This document shows positions 45,467 through 57,927 of a stretch of 64,000 bases of DNA, in pieces. The DNA is from Eutypa lata (lineage: Eukaryota; Ascomycota; Sordariomycetes; Xylariales; Diatrypaceae). Positions within the stretch are counted from its first letter, which is position 1, and each line of letters starts with the position of its first letter. Location of the stretch: NCBI GenBank assembly GCA_022661535.1, contig JAKULF010000009.1, forward strand, positions 2,294,001-2,358,000. The letters run 5' to 3'. A program made the translations under genes and the position numbers. The notes under the pieces were generated by a model. That model searched no databases. It was not told where the DNA came from and saw nothing but the letters and a program-made list of their open reading frames with translations.

Positions 45467-46169
45467 ATGGCTTTCAAGTTCTTCGGCGCCGCGGCCGCTC
45501 TGGCTGCGACGGCGCTCGCTTCAAACACGACGGGACCGTACACAATTCACGTCACCGGCAAGGGGGATACGTCAATTGATGGTATGTTGGCTCCATTAGC
45601 GACTCTACGGCACACCCATACATTTGATCGCGCATAGTTACTAACTAGCACCCTCCAAAGGTTACATCGGAGCCTGCCACGCCGGCGCCGCCATCGAGGG
45701 CATGTGCTTCATCGAGGGGGCGGTGAACTCGAGCAGCACCTACAGCCAGTTCTACTTCGACTTCGGGGGGTACAGCCCGGACACGGGCGAGGTGTTCCAG
45801 CCGGGGTGGGTGTCGTGGCTGCTGCCGTACCAGAACGGGAACGGCAGCACGCTGTACCAGACGTCGCCGCTGGAGTTCCAGCCGTCCTGGGGCAGCAACG
45901 TCGCCCCGGGCTACTTCCAGCCCGGCGAGACGTACACGTACATCGGGTACGACGACGACAAGAAGCTCTACATGAACGGCGGCTACGACGACTCCAGCTT
46001 CAACGCCACGCGCCCCGAGCCCGTGCCCACCCTCGGCAACCTCTACAACTGGAACCTCTGCTACCAGTACCTCGGCAGCTACTACTACCAGTCCATCGGC
46101 TGGTCCTTCACCGACCCGCCCCACAACCCCTCGTGCGAGCCCGTCGACCTGACTCTCGTAGAGGTCTAG
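45467..46169 (+). CDS. small secreted protein, 207 aa
   Basis: Exons 45467..45581 and 45661..46169; the 79-bp intron has GTATGT, CTAAC and AAG. Signal peptide MAFKFFGAAAALAATALA. The mature protein begins SNTTGPYTIHVTGKGDTSID and carries GACHAGAAIEGMCF, an aromatic, Tyr/Trp-rich beta-type body (YSQFYFDFGGYSPDTGEVF, WNLCYQYLGSYYYQSIGWSF) and the end NPSCEPVDLTLVEV. Cysteines at GAC, MCF, LCY and SCE could form two disulfides. The coding part is very GC-rich, unlike the flanks. It matches the pattern of a common fungal secreted hypothetical family, probably cell-wall associated; no enzymatic motif is visible. Confidence 0.85.
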
Positions 46170-47105
46170 TGGTGAGGAGGAGGCTGTGTGCGGCTCTGCA
46201 GTAGCCGTCGCCCGCCAGACCGCCTTCTTTCGGTGCTTAAGTAGCTTGGGCTGACGAAGGCAGGCAGCGTGAAGGGCTTTCAGGGGTAATGATGGGTTGT
46301 TTTGTTTTAGATGGAAATTTTGTAATGAGATAATGAAGAAAATATTATGCAGAGTAATTAACTATTAATGGGGGTATGACTGCATGCATACATAATACAT
46401 GTATAAATAAAACGACATAGTTACTTACGTCGCCGTACATACGATAACTAGAAAATCTTTAAGCGAATTAGCTTAATGAAGAATTTTGAGACGTTGGACG
46501 TATTATCTGGTTCCTGGGAAGTCTGTAGTTTTCACCACGTCGATCTGCAATAAAAGTTTATGTAAAATCATGAATCCTGGTTGCGTAGTTGAGAAGCAGT
46601 TAAACTGTAATTGCGGATATGTTTAGTCATTACTTTATACGAGTATCCTGATCCTCGTATGCTAAATCAAGGCTTACTTACACGAAGCAACTGAGAATAT
46701 AGTGCATATATAGAAAAGTGTAATTAAATATATCCGAAATTTCATGAGATCTCCATGTTCTTCCGGATAAATAGGGTTAAATATATGCTTCCATAGGAAC
46801 TGCGTATGAAGACATCTACTCCCCCGAGATGCATCTGAACAAATCCATACCCCATGCCCTAGTAATTGCAAGATAATAATATATAGCCATACAGCTAACA
46901 GCCCACAGACTTATTTCACTTAGTTTCAGTTTCATATCATGCTTTAAGACTTCCATGCTTTAAGACTTCCGTGGTTGGTCTTGCTAGGTTAACTTGAAAC
47001 CCCCATAGAACTGCTGCTACGAATTGGTAATATATATAAGGATATATAAACTGGGTATCAAATCCTACCTAAATAAATATTTCGCTCCAGATAGTCACTC
47101 GAAAA

Positions 47106-47138
<33 letters not shown>

Positions 47139-47239
47139 AGGGATTCCACGAGATAAAAGCAACCGCTTTTATGGAGTTGTAAATTTCTCATGCCAACACC
47201 AAGCCCCAAACAGATCTGTGCCCCCCCCCCCCTCTTCCC
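46170..47239. other. intergenic with poly(A) and poly(C) tracts
   Basis: AT-rich spacer; no gene seen. Contains the homopolymers listed separately. Confidence 0.55.
47102..47138. repeat. poly(A) tract
   Basis: 35 A in 36-37 positions, broken once by G; followed 80 bp later by 12 C at 47221-47232. Confidence 0.95.
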
Positions 47240-49654
47240 CTAGTTTAATTTATTACCCGTCACGTAAAACTTACTCCTAGCACCATTATTCCCACTCACA
47301 GTCCCGATCGTCCCATCCCAGGGCGTCTCCGGCCTTGCCGTAGTAACGACCTCAACGACCGTCTGACCCGCCACCCCGCCACCCTCAGAACCGCCGCTAC
47401 CATCACCACCACCACCGACTACAAAATGATCCCCTACCCCATCCGAGGACACAGCAACACCGACGAGCTCTACGTCGCTATCGCTACCGCTATGGTTGTG
47501 GTTATGGTTGTGGTTGTGGCAGTTGTTGTTGCTTCTGCTTCTGCTACCATTTCCACCCTCGAAGTTGTTGATATTACCATCCGACGCCACCGGATTGCTC
47601 AGCACCGTCCACTCATGGCGGACGCTGATCTTATTTTTACTACCACCACCTCCACCACCACCACTACTACCACTTAGGACAGCTCCCCCGCTACTGCGCC
47701 TGTAGTTGTTGCCCTTGCCCCGCGAGCCGCCCCCGCTAGCATAGTAGTACGAGGAGCCCGTCGCGGCGGCACCGCGCGAGGTGCCGAAGACGCGCGGGAA
47801 CACGACGCTGAAGAGCGATCGGATCGCTGGGAGACAGGCGCAGATTATCCCTACGGGTACCTCGATCGTGGACATGTAGCCGATTTCGACGAAGTCTTCT
47901 GTTTTCGGGGTAGGGAGATGGGGTGGTGTTAGCTAGTGAAAAGGGGAGGCGGTGGGGGTTAAGGCAGTTAAAGAGAAAAGGAAAGGGGGGTGGGGGGGGG
48001 GGGGAGGTAGTCGGGAGTAATAGGAGCTTACGTGTGATATTATGAGATGTGCCGAATTTGAGGATCGAGCGGAGCCGGATGATGGCTACAATGGTATCGC
48101 TGGGATTTGAATGTTTCTTAGCCATTATGTACCCTATCCCACTTTGCGTTCTTAGGGGTCCAGCGACGCAAAGACAGCCATTCTATTTCATTAATTCTCC
48201 CTCCATCTTCACTACCACACTACCGGAATAGCTTAATTCAAGTACTAGCCAAACAAAGAGAAAAAAGAAAAAGAAAGAAAACGCAACAAGACCTACAAGA
48301 ACCCCAGGGCGAACATCCCAACAATCTGGACCTTCTTGCGCCTCGACATGGACAGCGCGAAGAGCTCGGGCATGGGCAGGGCGATGGTGGCGACGTCGAG
48401 GACGATATTGGCGACGGCGCCCGACCAGCCGATGACGTTGAGATCGAGGCAGCGGGCGTCCCCCCCGTCGAAGGCGGTGTCGGTGTCCCAGGCGCGCCAG
48501 GCCCCCGAGACGGGGCGGCACTGGAACAGCAGGAGGCAGCCGAAGACGACCACGTAGACGGCGTTCCCCGCGATGAGCAGGTGCGCCACGAGGCGGAACG
48601 AGCGCTTGGGGAACACTGTCAGGTAGAAGAGCAGGATCGAGACCTTGGTCAGGCCTAGGCAGGTTACGTAGAGGACTGCGTCGAAGTACCATAACTGTTT
48701 TTTTTTGGTTGAAAAGGGGGGAGAATGTTAGGTTTTGACTATTGGATGTGTGTGTATTCGTAGGTTCATTATTTCTTTTGGGAATTTGAATTTGGACTGT
48801 TGTCACTTACGTAAAGAACACGGGTTATGTCGTCGAAGGGGACGAACCATATGTCTAAGCCGAGCCCCTTTTGGGAAACTATTACGCGCCTCTGGTTAGC
48901 AATGAGACCATGACACTGAGGACTGTTCCTACTAAAATGTCGCCTTACGAGGTACAGAGAGGAAGGCGAGCGGCATTGCGAACCCCTGAATTGATATATC
49001 AGCTACGAACGTTGATGAGATCGATATCGCCTTCTTTTTTCTATGACGGCGCCCTTACCATCGTCAGGGTCATAACCCAGTCATCCGGCCCCCAAGATCG
49101 CGTGCCGTAAGCGGAGAGCCTGGCGACGCATCGCAACATGAAAGCCACGAGCCCAAGTAGCCCGAAGACGAGAGCGATGGCGCGTACCAGGACAGTCCGA
49201 TCTTCCCCCTCAATGCCGCAGAGCTCATAAGAGTACTTCTGTGTTGCTTTTTCAAGACGGCTACTATTAGCTAGGTGGACGCACGGGCGATAACACCTCG
49301 CCCTTTGGAACTCTTCGGAATACCATATACGCACATAGCTGGTCTCGTATGGGACAACTCGCCAGGACGCATGCTTGGATCTGTAGCTGTAGCTCCTGGT
49401 TGGCGCATATACACGTAGCATTCGTCGGTGCGCAGGTGGAGTCTACGACGTATTTCTGGATACACTCAAGCTGCGTTGGGTTAGCGATCTCGCACGTCCT
49501 AGCTAGATATACACATCTGGATGTCAGATTAGGCCCGCGGGCGACTTACACCACAGCTGGGAGGCACTTCCGTGCTGCTGCTGCTACTACCGACTTGCGC
49601 AACCGCCGACTGCAGTGCGCATAGGGCTAGGGTCAAGAACGTAAGGTATCGCAT
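47240..49654 (-). CDS. CFEM-domain PTH11-like seven-transmembrane receptor
   Basis: Eight exons: 49654..49550, 49470..49335, 49246..49059, 48985..48949, 48878..48811, 48694..48297, 48099..48032, 47898..47240; 552 aa, all joins in frame. Signal peptide MRYLTFLTLALCALQSAVAQ. CFEM domain with eight cysteines (C34, 38, 47, 54, 56, 68, 73, 89), including the TCICANQEL core. The fungal rhodopsin-like 7TM region follows: VRAIALVFGLLGLVAFMLRC, YGTRSWGPDDWVM, the 37-nt exon GFAMPLAFLSVPL, GLGLDIWFVPFDDITRVLY, LTKVSILLFYL, NAVYVVVFGCLLLFQC, IGWSGAVANIVLDVATIALP, VAIIRLRSILKF and EVPVGIICACLPAIRSLF. The cytoplasmic tail of about 160 residues is Ser/Gly-rich with a poly-Gly run and an Asn-His repeat. PTH11-type receptors sense surfaces or host cues; the ligand here is unknown. 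Confidence 0.9.
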
Positions 49655-51983
49655 ATTCGATGCGATATTCTATAGGCGGTTCAATGGTTAGAGAGCATGG
49701 GATAAATAAGCCAGTGAGGTTAAGGTCGGATGTTGAGGAAAGACATAAGAGACACCATGACCCCCTGCATTCGTGTATTAGGGGAAACTGCTGTCAGCTC
49801 TTCCTCAAAGCCTAATAAAAACGGTATGAAGTTGACAGAGTACGTTTTATGATCCCATAACGGTTACGGAAAGGTTATAACATCAGATCAGTCTATCTCC
49901 CTAGTTGCGAGTGAGATGGGGCACGATTTCATTATCTGCAGGCTGTAAGCCACCAATCACGACCGTGGCGTCCCGACCCAAGTCTAGACATCTCCCTAGG
50001 GGCCACATGCAGCCTGCGGTATTATTGACAGTAGTTATACGGACAATGGAGGTCTTCGTCATGGTGCGGAGCTTTGGTAGATGCCCGTCATCAGCTAACC
50101 GAACTTTTGTGTGAATCCTTCGGGAATTGCTGAAGACTAGGATAGAAAACCACCCTCCTCCCCAGCCCTAGGAGACAGCGCATGTGGGGACATACGGATC
50201 AAATGGCTAGTATAGCCGTATATCATAGAGCGAGCCAAGAACTCCAAACTATAGGCGCAAGTATATCTACCTATCGCGGGGTGGGGTAAATCTGACCTGA
50301 ATGATCGTGGACTGGTCTTACTACCGCACCGGTCTCCGGTACCTGGAGATGCTGAGCTAAAGTACAATACAGCCTCATGTCTTTTTTAAGCATAAGAGCT
50401 GATGGGTATCTCCACCTTCTAGGTATACCAAGATAGTTAGCCTTTCTGGGCCGCATGCCAGATGTATGCAAGCACAGTAATCTTTCTTTTCGGACTACTG
50501 CAGCCATCGTAAAGAAGAATAGGAAGAAATCTTGGGGAGGTTACGTCCATGTCACCTTGAGCAATCTAAATTGAGGCACACGCAGAAGGAAGAGCAAGCC
50601 AGAGCGTGCCATCTTCCGTGTCTGTCTCCATGCGGAATAACGAACCGCGGTTAGGTAGGGTTGCAGTGCACGCGAGCGAGAGACTACGCACGCATGAACG
50701 CACGCATGGGCAAGCGTGTCCTTCCTTACCCCTGACCAATTGACAAATCAATGTCGACTACGATTGGTCGAGTAGCCGGTGCAAACATGCTCTCTATAAC
50801 GTGCGGTCTAGATACCTACCCGCTGTCGCACCATGAGGCTTACCACTTACGGGCTCTCTCGCCTGATCTCGTTGGTGCTCGTATTACTGTATCGCACGGC
50901 TGACTCGACTGCTGCAGGAGCAGGATCGTGCCGGTGTGACCTGACGTGACGAGAAGAAAGCTTGGGCGTGTCAGCGTAGCAGCAGCGTGTGATATTATTC
51001 AATAAGTGTGCAGCTCAGCTCTTTAAACAAGCCTCATCTGTTTGAGCCATCGATTCCCCTGCCGCCCTGTTGAAGTCGTCCCTCTAAAAAGTATCGGTTT
51101 TGGTAGGTATCTGACTTGATTAGCTAACCTGCTCTCCGCATATTTCTTTCTGGAAGCAGATTGGGTTATTATCCCCTTATTATGTGGTATTTGGAGGGAA
51201 TTGGCTAGCATACTGCACAAATGTACTTCTCTTAAAAAGGCTGACCACCAACCCCAATTCCTACCGAAATCTAACTAACAGGTAAAAGCTCATTAAAGAC
51301 CCTAGTTACACTTCACTACGTAGTTATCATGCATCCTGACACACTCGATTCAGTAATATAACACAAGCAAACATTCAAACTAAAGATGCAAGGACGTGCG
51401 GATAATCATCAACAGGCCCAAAACAACTGTCATCCATGAGGACCTGCCTTCCTGGCTTGCCCCTGCGAGATCTATAGGGACCTTTGAGATCGCCAAGATA
51501 AGCTTATTTTAGCGGCGGGAACTATTTTAGCGACCGCCAAGGTGGTTCTTCCTACATCCAATAACTAATGAACTTATGCCATTACTAGACGAACAAGCAT
51601 TTTGGTGTTTTCCATCCAAGATATTTACTTAGTCAGCCAGTCCTCTGGAATGAAAAGGCTACAAGCGCTAAATTTCGGATGTTAATCAATAGGAGACACG
51701 GCTAAAGCTGCTCTTTGGAAAATACCCCTTTCTATTATAGCAACAGAAAGCAATGCAACATGAGGCCTAAGCTAGAATGCATAAGCCTACCGACTCGGTT
51801 AGGATCTATCTAACCTATGCACAGTCGAGCTCGAGAAAATGCGTTCGTCTTGAGTATCTCGACATTGTCTTATAACCATAGCTGCTCTGCTGCATTCTGG
51901 TATGTATCATACAGCGTGACGCCCAAAACGCCGTTCATCCATTCGGCAAGCCCCAAAATACAAGGAAAATGCTGCTAACGGGA
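49655..51983. other. intergenic, no gene recognised
   Basis: Promoter side of the CFEM receptor and 3' flank of RPF2. No coding frame of believable composition. Confidence 0.5.
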
Positions 51984-53285
51984 TCACTTCTTTTGCCGCT
52001 TCGTCGTGTCCGCCGTCGCATCAGCATCATCGGCCTCATCTTCCAGCGCCTTATTTCTCTTCAGGCCCTTCATCTTCCTTGTCTGGAGCTCGCCGAGATC
52101 CTGCTTGCCCAGGTGGATCCTGCCTATCTTGTCGCCCATGAGATCCATTGTGATGTTCTTCTTCGTCTTCTCCTCGTTGGTCTTCGGCTTCTTCAGCGCC
52201 TCCTTCCAGACCGCCTCGTCCGGCTCGGTCACTCTTCCGACATGGCTGGAGCGATAGTTAGCTACTTTTCTTCCCAAATGGTGCAGTGCTTATACAAGCA
52301 GCACAAAACTCACAAGTCCATTCTTGGGCCCATCTCCTCGACTTCCACGCGGGGTAGCTTTTGACCGCTTCGCTTCGTCGAGATTAGGTAAACCCGTAGA
52401 TGAAGAGCGGGCTTGGAATCATCCCCGGCCGGCTCATCGGCCGAGACCGAGACAATGTACTGGAGACCTTCGACGTCAATCTTGTCTGATGTTTCGCCCT
52501 TGAACATATCTGTGATCATAGACTTGAACATCGTATACTCGTTGTTTACGGGAGACTCAAAAGCCGTACCCGAGAACACCATCATAGGTCGCCTGTATCT
52601 AGAGTTAGCGACTCGTCTTGTACTAGATAGTCTACCAAGGACAGAGAAAGAATGGAAGGATTCCTGCTTGGATTGAAAACGGGATTGCTTACAGTCCAAT
52701 AGCGAACTTCCTTGTTTTAAATTGAGATATCCTCCGGAAACTTTCTGGGTTAAGAGACAATTCCAGCATGTCAAGGGTCTTGTAATTAAAAGTCCGGGCA
52801 ATCGTCAAGGTATGGGGTCTCTGCCACAGTCTTCTTGTTAGCATAATAGAACATTGAGCATGGAGCCGCTCGGTTCTGCTTCCCGCCGTTAAGGTAGATT
52901 ATCGTTGCATACCTTCTTAGAGCTACTGCCGAAGCAGAGTATCGAGGAATCGTTCTTCTCCGCAAAGAACTCGAGCGATGCAGCGGACTCGAAAGGGTGA
53001 ATGTCATTCTTCTTGGTAAATTTCTTGCTGAGCGGCCGTCGCAACTCGTATAGGTCGGTCAGGGCATCTTGGATAATCTGCGAACAGCTGGTACCGCGCA
53101 AAAAGAGGATCGTTTTCGGGTTCTCAGCGTTCTTTGGGGCACGCTTCTCGAGTGCTCTTTTCGACCGAGCCGAACGAGGTTTTCTAACAATCAGTGCTCC
53201 CAGTCAGCCGCAGAACCATCTCCCCTCCCTCGTTCCCCGTCCCCCCAATTGACATAATTCTAAAAACTTACATTTGTCTCAGCAT
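51984..53285 (-). CDS. RPF2: ribosome biogenesis protein RPF2 (Brix domain)
   Basis: Exons 53285..53272, 53183..52913, 52820..52693, 52592..52314 and 52245..51984 give 317 aa. The first coding exon is only 14 nt (MLRQI split). The protein starts MLRQIKPRSARSKRALEKRA, with a basic rRNA-contacting N-terminus. The Brix domain follows: KTILFLRGTSCSQIIQDAL, DLYELRRPLSKKFTKKNDIH, FESAASLEFFAEKNDSS, RPHTLTIARTFNYKTLDMLE and RPMMVFSGTAFE. The Lys-rich tail is typical (KNITMDLMGDKIGRIHLGKQ, then LQTRKMKGLKRNKA). RPF2 with RRS1 loads the 5S RNP onto pre-60S particles in the nucleolus. Length agrees with yeast and fungal orthologues. Essential housekeeping gene. Confidence 0.95.
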
Positions 53286-53804
53286 ATTTAGCGCTTCAGA
53301 GTTCCTCAATGAATTGAATGGCTGCGTGCGATTCCTGGAACAAAAAAGGTTGTGGATAATATTAGAGTAGAAGAGTCCAGTGCATGCAGGCCTTGTAACG
53401 AATGAATTGCGCTTTGCGACGATTACCACCCAAGCGGTGGACAAAAAAATTGATACACTTCGTGCACTGTGCTACAGCCAAATTTGCTTATATTTGGACA
53501 GTGCGGATTAAGGTAGTGTGTCAATTATTTTGTCCACAGCTTGCCACCGATTGCCCAGCCCAGAGGGACCAGGAATTTTTTGTTATCAGTGGTGGCAGAA
53601 TTGTGGGCCAGCCTCCGATACGCAGCTGGTCAAAATCGGTAGGCGGTCGGATACTAGTTATTGTCTTACTGAGGTGATTATGCAATTATCCAACCACATG
53701 AATAACTATGCATTATGCATTAACTATGCATAATCTCAGCTAAGCTATATACATATGCGGAAAGGGGTAGGGCGGGAAAGAAGAACAAAAAGAAAAAAGT
53801 ATTG
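53286..53804. other. intergenic, upstream of RPF2
   Basis: Promoter region of RPF2; no gene recognised. Confidence 0.55.
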
Positions 53805-53909
53805 TGGCCACGGCAGGAATCGAACCCGCCCCTCTCTCAACAGGAAGAAGAAGTAGTAAAGATATAGAGTAATGTTTGTGAGAGTGTGCAACCATTACAC
53901 CACGCGGCC
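53805..53909 (-). tRNA. intron-containing tRNA-like locus, identity uncertain
   Basis: On the minus strand a 7-bp acceptor stem (GGCCGCG with CGTGGCC, one G-T pair), a D arm GTGT/GCAC with loop AATGGTT, an anticodon stem CTCTC/GAGAG, and a T arm GCGGG-TTCGATT-CCTGC fold well. The A box (TGGTGTAATGG) and B box (GGTTCGATTCC) are intact. Between the anticodon-stem halves lies about 42 nt, so a spliced intron of about 35 nt is needed. The base expected to be U33 is C, so the anticodon cannot be assigned; it may be a tRNA pseudogene or an unusual copy. Confidence 0.5.
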
Positions 53910-54481
53910 TTTTGGGTTCTTTGTTAGGGGAGATAGAACTAATTAGGAATATATAGGCAGTATCTCCGAATGTTTCTGTTGACTATAAAGTTTAGTGCTG
54001 GGACCGCGAATAGAAAGGCTCAACTGAGCTAGAATGTGTAATCCTTTCTACGAGATGCTAAATATGGGGTGGTAACTACATTTGTAGGTATTAGACTCCT
54101 GGTAGCAAAGTTATATTTAGTATAGTCTAATGAGGTTTAAATTATCCCAAGCCCCTTTGATACTATGAATAGTCATGATTGTATGGCTATGTCTTGGCCA
54201 TTATACTATTATGTAGCTGTTGATAGTTGATCTTTCTTTTACCACATAAACCTCAATAGTTTATGTAGATGATAATCCTAAAGTCTTATAAACCTAAGTA
54301 CTCTAACACACTCCCCTTCTTACAGTATACAGCATAGTAAACTTAAAACTCTACTGTGGGTCTCTTTATTAGCAACATATCATCATTCTCTGATGTCATA
54401 GTAGAAGACATCAAACCTCTGCGGCGCTGTCTACTTCGTAGGCTCGTCTAGTTAGTCTACGCCTGATCTCTATATCTAACT
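53910..54481. other. intergenic, AT-rich
   Basis: Between the tRNA-like locus and the 3' end of the dynamin-type gene; nothing recognised. Confidence 0.5.
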
Positions 54482-56756
54482 CTATGCACCCGAGACGAGT
54501 TCTTGAGTGCCCGATCGTGCGGTGAACGCGTCTAGGTCCATCAATCCCTTCACGAGAGTCTTCAGCTTCTTGGTCAAGTCCTCGCGGTCCTTCACCGTGC
54601 CGTCGTCCTCGGATCCCAGCTCTTCGACCTGCTCGTCTGATAGGTCCCATACCACGTCGGGAGAGAACCTGTGAACAAGAAGAATCATGATTTAGCAAAT
54701 GACTTCCCAGCTTATAGCTTCTGAAAGACTTACACATTTGGGAGACACTGAATAAGACAGGTCTCGATGGCGTTGACGCTTATATCGTCAATGAACTTCT
54801 TGAGGGCGACCTATGACGTGTAAGTCTTGCCAAGTCATGGAAATTAGGGGATGATTGTTTGATTGTTACCTCGTAATAAGCGGCGGCGACATCTACAGCA
54901 AGTGAGGCGGAATATTCCTCCACATTTGGCCGTGTTCCTTTTCTTAATTCTCCCAGAAGTGATTTCAATTTTATGTTGTGAGTCTCATCTTTGGCTGTGT
55001 CGGCGGTGAGTTTGCAAATAGAATTACACAACTTGTCAAAATTGGCATCATGGCGTTGAGTCTGAATCTTCTGGACTATATCCACTAGCCAATCGTTATA
55101 GGTGATAGGGTGCACCGACAGATGCGGCTCTAAGAGCTCATCTACTTTCTGCTTCAAGTCTGTTCGAAGCTGGTGTAGCGATGGTTGGATTAATCCTCTC
55201 ATCAAGCGAGACTTGGTATTCTGATCGCAGAGCTCCGACACAATTTTGTTGAAAGTTGTCGTAGCTGCTTCGTGGATGTGCTCAACCAAGTCCCGAGTAA
55301 TGGCTTCCCAAGGTTTGCATTGCCGACTGAACATGTCCCCTACAACGAGAGGATTGAACGTTCCCGGCAGTTCCCGGCCCCGGCATTCAACCATGAGAAC
55401 TTTGACCTCTTCCAGGTACTCTGTTCTCATCATGAATTGAGAAGCTTTAATCCGGCGCGGCTTCTCGTAGTCCTCGACAATTTCTAAGGCGTGTCCACTG
55501 GTGCGCATCTTCTCCGCATAGTCAGTGAGAATCTTTTGCACATTGGCACGTAATCGTCGCTCAAATGCGTCCTGTTGCCTAGGAAAGGACTCAAAGAATC
55601 GATGAGAGTACACGCCATCGATGGCTGCGCGGACAAGCACGGAGAGACGACTTGAGATATGCTGAAGGTAAGTATGCTTTTCCTTCCGACTGCTCCATGC
55701 CTTCCCAAGTTGTTCCAACTTATGATTGCAGTCCTTTATTCCAGACTGCACATCGGACTTGACACCAGGAAGCCCCCGTTGGATGTGCTTCCAAAGAATT
55801 TCACGCAATCGTGTTCTGAGAGCCTTGACTCCAAGCTGGTAAGGCTCCAGGACGTTCCACGCCGAGTCATTGAAGAAAGTAGCCTCTCTTGCATCTCGCT
55901 CATCAGTAGTATCGTCGATAGTTTTATGGCTACGATTACGTAGAACATGCCAGCCAAGGTTGAGCTTGACGTTCTGGTTCTGAGCCATATCTACATAATA
56001 TTTTTCGCCATCCGAGTCCCTGTCTATCTTATCTGGCTTGGTGATTAGGCCGAGTGTTCTGACTCCCTCTGGATCAATATCTCGAGCAAATTTGGTAACA
56101 GGCTGGTTCGCGAATGGAGTATCGGCTGTGACGACAGCTAGGATAATACTGCGCTTCTGCTGCATATATGAAGTGACCAAATCATGAACTAACTTGGCGT
56201 CATCGTCCGATTGGTTCTTGTCAGACGCGCCAAAGAGTCCAGGAAGGTCAACAAGCGTCAAGTTAGGTGCGTTCGGTGAAGTACTCTCGATACGCAGCAC
56301 ATCAGTACTGTAAACTTTGGATCCTTCCCCAACAAGGCCCATAGCAGCCTTTGCTGCTTCGACAATCCTCGGAAAATCCTTCTGATCGCTTGTTCTTGCG
56401 AACGCAAGTAGTCTCCGCCGACTTTCCTTACTTCTCTTGGCGGCTGGTTGGATATGGACTTTCAGTTCATGTTTGTCACCACGCCTCAGAATGAGCTCTG
56501 TGGCAAATCGTGTGCAGAGGCCTTCAGCGGTAGGAAACGCAATGCCGGAAAGTGACTCAAGTGTCGAACTCTTTCCCGAAGACTGGCTTCCACACACAAT
56601 GATCTGTGGTAGATCCACATAGTGACTGACACCACGAGACCGTAGCGAGTCGACGACATCTAGCAGATCTCTGTGGCTCGTTGACTGAATCAAACCTGAT
56701 GTCTGCTGGGAGATTTGTTCCGCTAAATCACCCGTCGGGGCAAAGGTGTCTCCCAT
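54482..56756 (-). CDS. dynamin-superfamily GTPase (fungal Mx/Vps1-like)
   Basis: Exons 56756..54870, 54810..54734 and 54668..54482 give 716 aa. GTPase motifs: G1 GSQSSGKSS (56-64), switch region with FPTAEGLCTRFATEL, G3 DLPGLFG and G4 TKPD. The helical stalk follows (GVKALRTRLREILWKHIQRG, LPGTFNPLVVGDMFSRQC). A GED-like end is split over the last two short exons (VALKKFIDDISVNAIETCL, FSPDVVWDLSDEQVEEL). There is no PH domain, no proline-rich tail and no transmembrane segment, unlike classical endocytic dynamin or mitofusin-type members. Such stand-alone genes are abundant and variable in filamentous fungi, related to Mx proteins; functions in membrane fission or antiviral/heterokaryon defence are conjecture. 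The frame is fully intact. Confidence 0.9.
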
Positions 56757-57927
56757 TTTGCTGTTTTGTTAGTCTAGGAAACACAGTTGATTTGGCTGAG
56801 ATTAGATGGCGGAATAGGATCAGATTATAGGGAAATCTGTCTGCTTTATAAAAGGCCCAGTCAGGACTAAACAGATTTGTTCATAAAGACCAAGGTAAAA
56901 GAATCCGTAGCAGCCTCATCTTTGGTGCAAGTTGCCCTGGGGCCTTCTGAAAATTGGGCCTCAGGGTCTCAATAACTACTAGACTCTAGCTGCCTCAGGG
57001 AACCAACGGTCTCCTGCAGGTTGACAAGGGTGGACCATGACCAAAACCAGGTACGAAGCAGGCAGACAAGTCTTATCTAGCAGTCTTCTTTGAATGTGAT
57101 AATTGATGTAATTTTATGTAAGCAGCTTTCATGTCTAGCCTCGTTACCTGGTGCATACATACACTGTTTGAGCATACCCATGAAGTAGCTCATTCGATGA
57201 CATGCATGCGAAGCCCTATAACTTCATGTAGAACTCCTCCACTGATATCTTTGTTTGGTCCCACTTTTGACCCTTCACCTGAAGTTTGGAATCAAAGGGG
57301 CTGAATGGGATTTGGTCGTCTTAGCTGATAGGGGGAATTTGGAGCAACAGAAGCATATAGTCTAACTACCTCACAATGAACGGACCTATTTACAAGTTAC
57401 ACACATAACTACTTACATACTCTAGATTCATCTAGTCTTACGAATACATCTCCAGCAAAAGACTCCGCCGCCCTGAGATTGGGTGAGTCTTAATGAATAT
57501 TAAAAATTAGAAGACATGATTGGACCCTGAAATCTTCAACGGCGTTCTAGTCTCCCGAATCCCCGACTTGCCCCCACTTGAAATGGAAGATTCCGCGTAA
57601 AGGAAGTGCAGGCGTGGCTTAGCCGATTTAGTGGGGGTTTATCCTTATGTAATTAACTAATAGCGTTCTGGTAGGGAATAGGATTGATTCTTAGACTAGG
57701 CGCAACAGTTCCCTCCTATCCAATTACAACTTACAACTTATTACTCGAATTTATATATTCCCTTGATGGCTTCCGCCCAGCAGACTTTGAGGCGTGATAG
57801 ATTCGGTTTCTCAATGACATCATGCGACTTGACATAGTCTGTCGATTCTGGAGTATAGCGCTACTTGGTTGTAAACTACACAAACATACTGCCCCCTGAC
57901 CCTGGACCTCAGGCACTTATTTATAAG
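56757..57927. other. intergenic between divergent dynamin-type and Zn2Cys6 genes
   Basis: 1.2 kb shared upstream region; no coding frame recognised. Confidence 0.5.

Noticed and set aside
45645..46124. 159-codon minus-strand frame opposite the small secreted protein
   Set aside because: Val/Glu/Arg-biased shadow of GC-rich coding DNA; the plus-strand frame has a signal peptide and a proper intron.
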